Of a DNA stretch of 5,437 nucleotides, positions 5,126 through 5,437 are shown piece after piece. The DNA comes from Saprospiraceae bacterium (GTDB lineage: Bacteria > Bacteroidota > Bacteroidia > Chitinophagales > Saprospiraceae), in assembly GCA_014379065.1 (NCBI GenBank), contig JACMMM010000122.1, forward strand, positions 1 to 5,437, in the 5' to 3' direction. The notes beneath the pieces are model-generated. The model saw only the letters and a program-made list of their open reading frames with translations. It searched no databases and had not been told where the DNA came from. Both the position numbers and the translations under genes were made by a program. The number at the start of each line of letters is the position of its first letter. Positions within the stretch are counted from its first letter, which is position 1.

Positions 5126-5437
5126 ATGGCTAACCATCACCTCCAATCCATAAAAGCCCGTTTCGGCATCGTAGGCTCCTCGCTTGCGCTGGATGCGGCG
5201 CTTGAAACCGCTACCCGCGTGGCGCCTACCGACCTGTCCGTGCTCATCACCGGTGAGAGCGGCGTGGGCAAGGAAGTCTTTTCGAAGATCATCCATGCGC
5301 TGTCGGCACGTAAGCACAATGACTTCATCGCTGTCAACTGCGGCGCGATACCCGAAGGCACCATCAATTCTGAGCTATTTGGCCACGAAAAAGGCTCGTT
5401 TACGGGCGCAGTGGGTGAACGCAAGGGCTATTTTGAA
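5126..5437 (+). CDS. Sigma-54-dependent AAA+ transcriptional activator, N-terminal part
   Basis: The first 104 residues of a sigma-54 interaction (AAA+) protein are present and the gene continues past the window edge. The Walker A motif GESGVGKE is at 43-50, followed by the usual VNCGAIPE phrase (70-77), ELFGHEKG (83-90) and the sigma-54-contacting L1 loop GSFTGA at 90-95. ATP hydrolysis by this domain remodels sigma-54 RNA polymerase for open-complex formation. There is no room for a receiver or other sensory domain before the AAA+ core (only about 15 residues), so control must come from elsewhere or be absent. The ATG directly follows the TAA of the decayed Schlafen gene (TAAATG), with no Shine-Dalgarno. 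In Bacteroidota, a Fis-family sigma-54 activator commonly lies just after miaB, which fits. The Walker B and DNA-binding helix-turn-helix would lie beyond the window. Confidence 0.93.
   Translation, partial: MANHHLQSIKARFGIVGSSLALDAALETATRVAPTDLSVLITGESGVGKEVFSKIIHALSARKHNDFIAVNCGAIPEGTINSELFGHEKGSFTGAVGERKGYFE

Overview
The window looks like a chromosomal segment from a Bacteroidota bacterium, plausibly of the Saprospiria/Saprospiraceae type; the class-level guess is low confidence. The evidence is gene content: a Bat aerotolerance protein (BatB/BatC), a Bacteroidota-style MiaB, and a sigma-54 activator close downstream of miaB, an arrangement I recall from this phylum. Starts also lack Shine-Dalgarno sequences, and one clear TAnnTTTG-type -7 promoter element is present. 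Every gene I can support is on the + strand.

Left part (1-1848). The window opens inside a short piece of a starch-binding (CBM20-like) domain resembling Bacteroidota 4-alpha-glucanotransferase MalQ. It loses recognisable homology in a GC-rich, repeat-like stretch at about 111-180. Straight after this, from a TTG codon, begins one 547-codon gene that fuses BatB (membrane-anchored von Willebrand A domain with an intact MIDAS) to BatC (signal-peptide-like segment, TPRs, polyproline linker, KDW terminus). The usual bat partners are absent: batA is not just upstream and batD is not downstream.

Middle (1849-2165). This 317-base non-coding gap is filled mostly by a low-complexity array of the word GTCATT at 7-10 base spacing (mostly 9-10). 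The array then turns back on itself as AATGAC, giving a perfect 45-bp inverted repeat around a 6-base loop. After it come a weak imperfect hairpin and a good Bacteroidota-type promoter.

Right part (2124-5437). A probable operon follows: a zinc-ribbon single-pass membrane protein; miaB (tRNA ms2i6A methylthiotransferase, all six cluster cysteines present) 6 bases later; a two-TM TPR protein 13 bases later; a decayed Schlafen/AlbA_2-type ATPase gene overlapping it by ATGA; and the N-terminal 104 residues of a sigma-54-dependent AAA+ activator, whose ATG abuts the stop of the decayed gene and which runs off the window. The decayed gene keeps its N-terminal motif and an apparent C-terminal tail in another frame, as expected after an internal deletion that left the operon junctions intact.

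I see no CRISPR array, tRNA, rRNA, transposase or complete new defence system. The most noteworthy items are the giant GTCATT hairpin, the BatB-BatC fusion with a possible internal BatC start, and the two broken genes (MalQ fragment and Schlafen remnant), which mark either real rearrangements or assembly problems.
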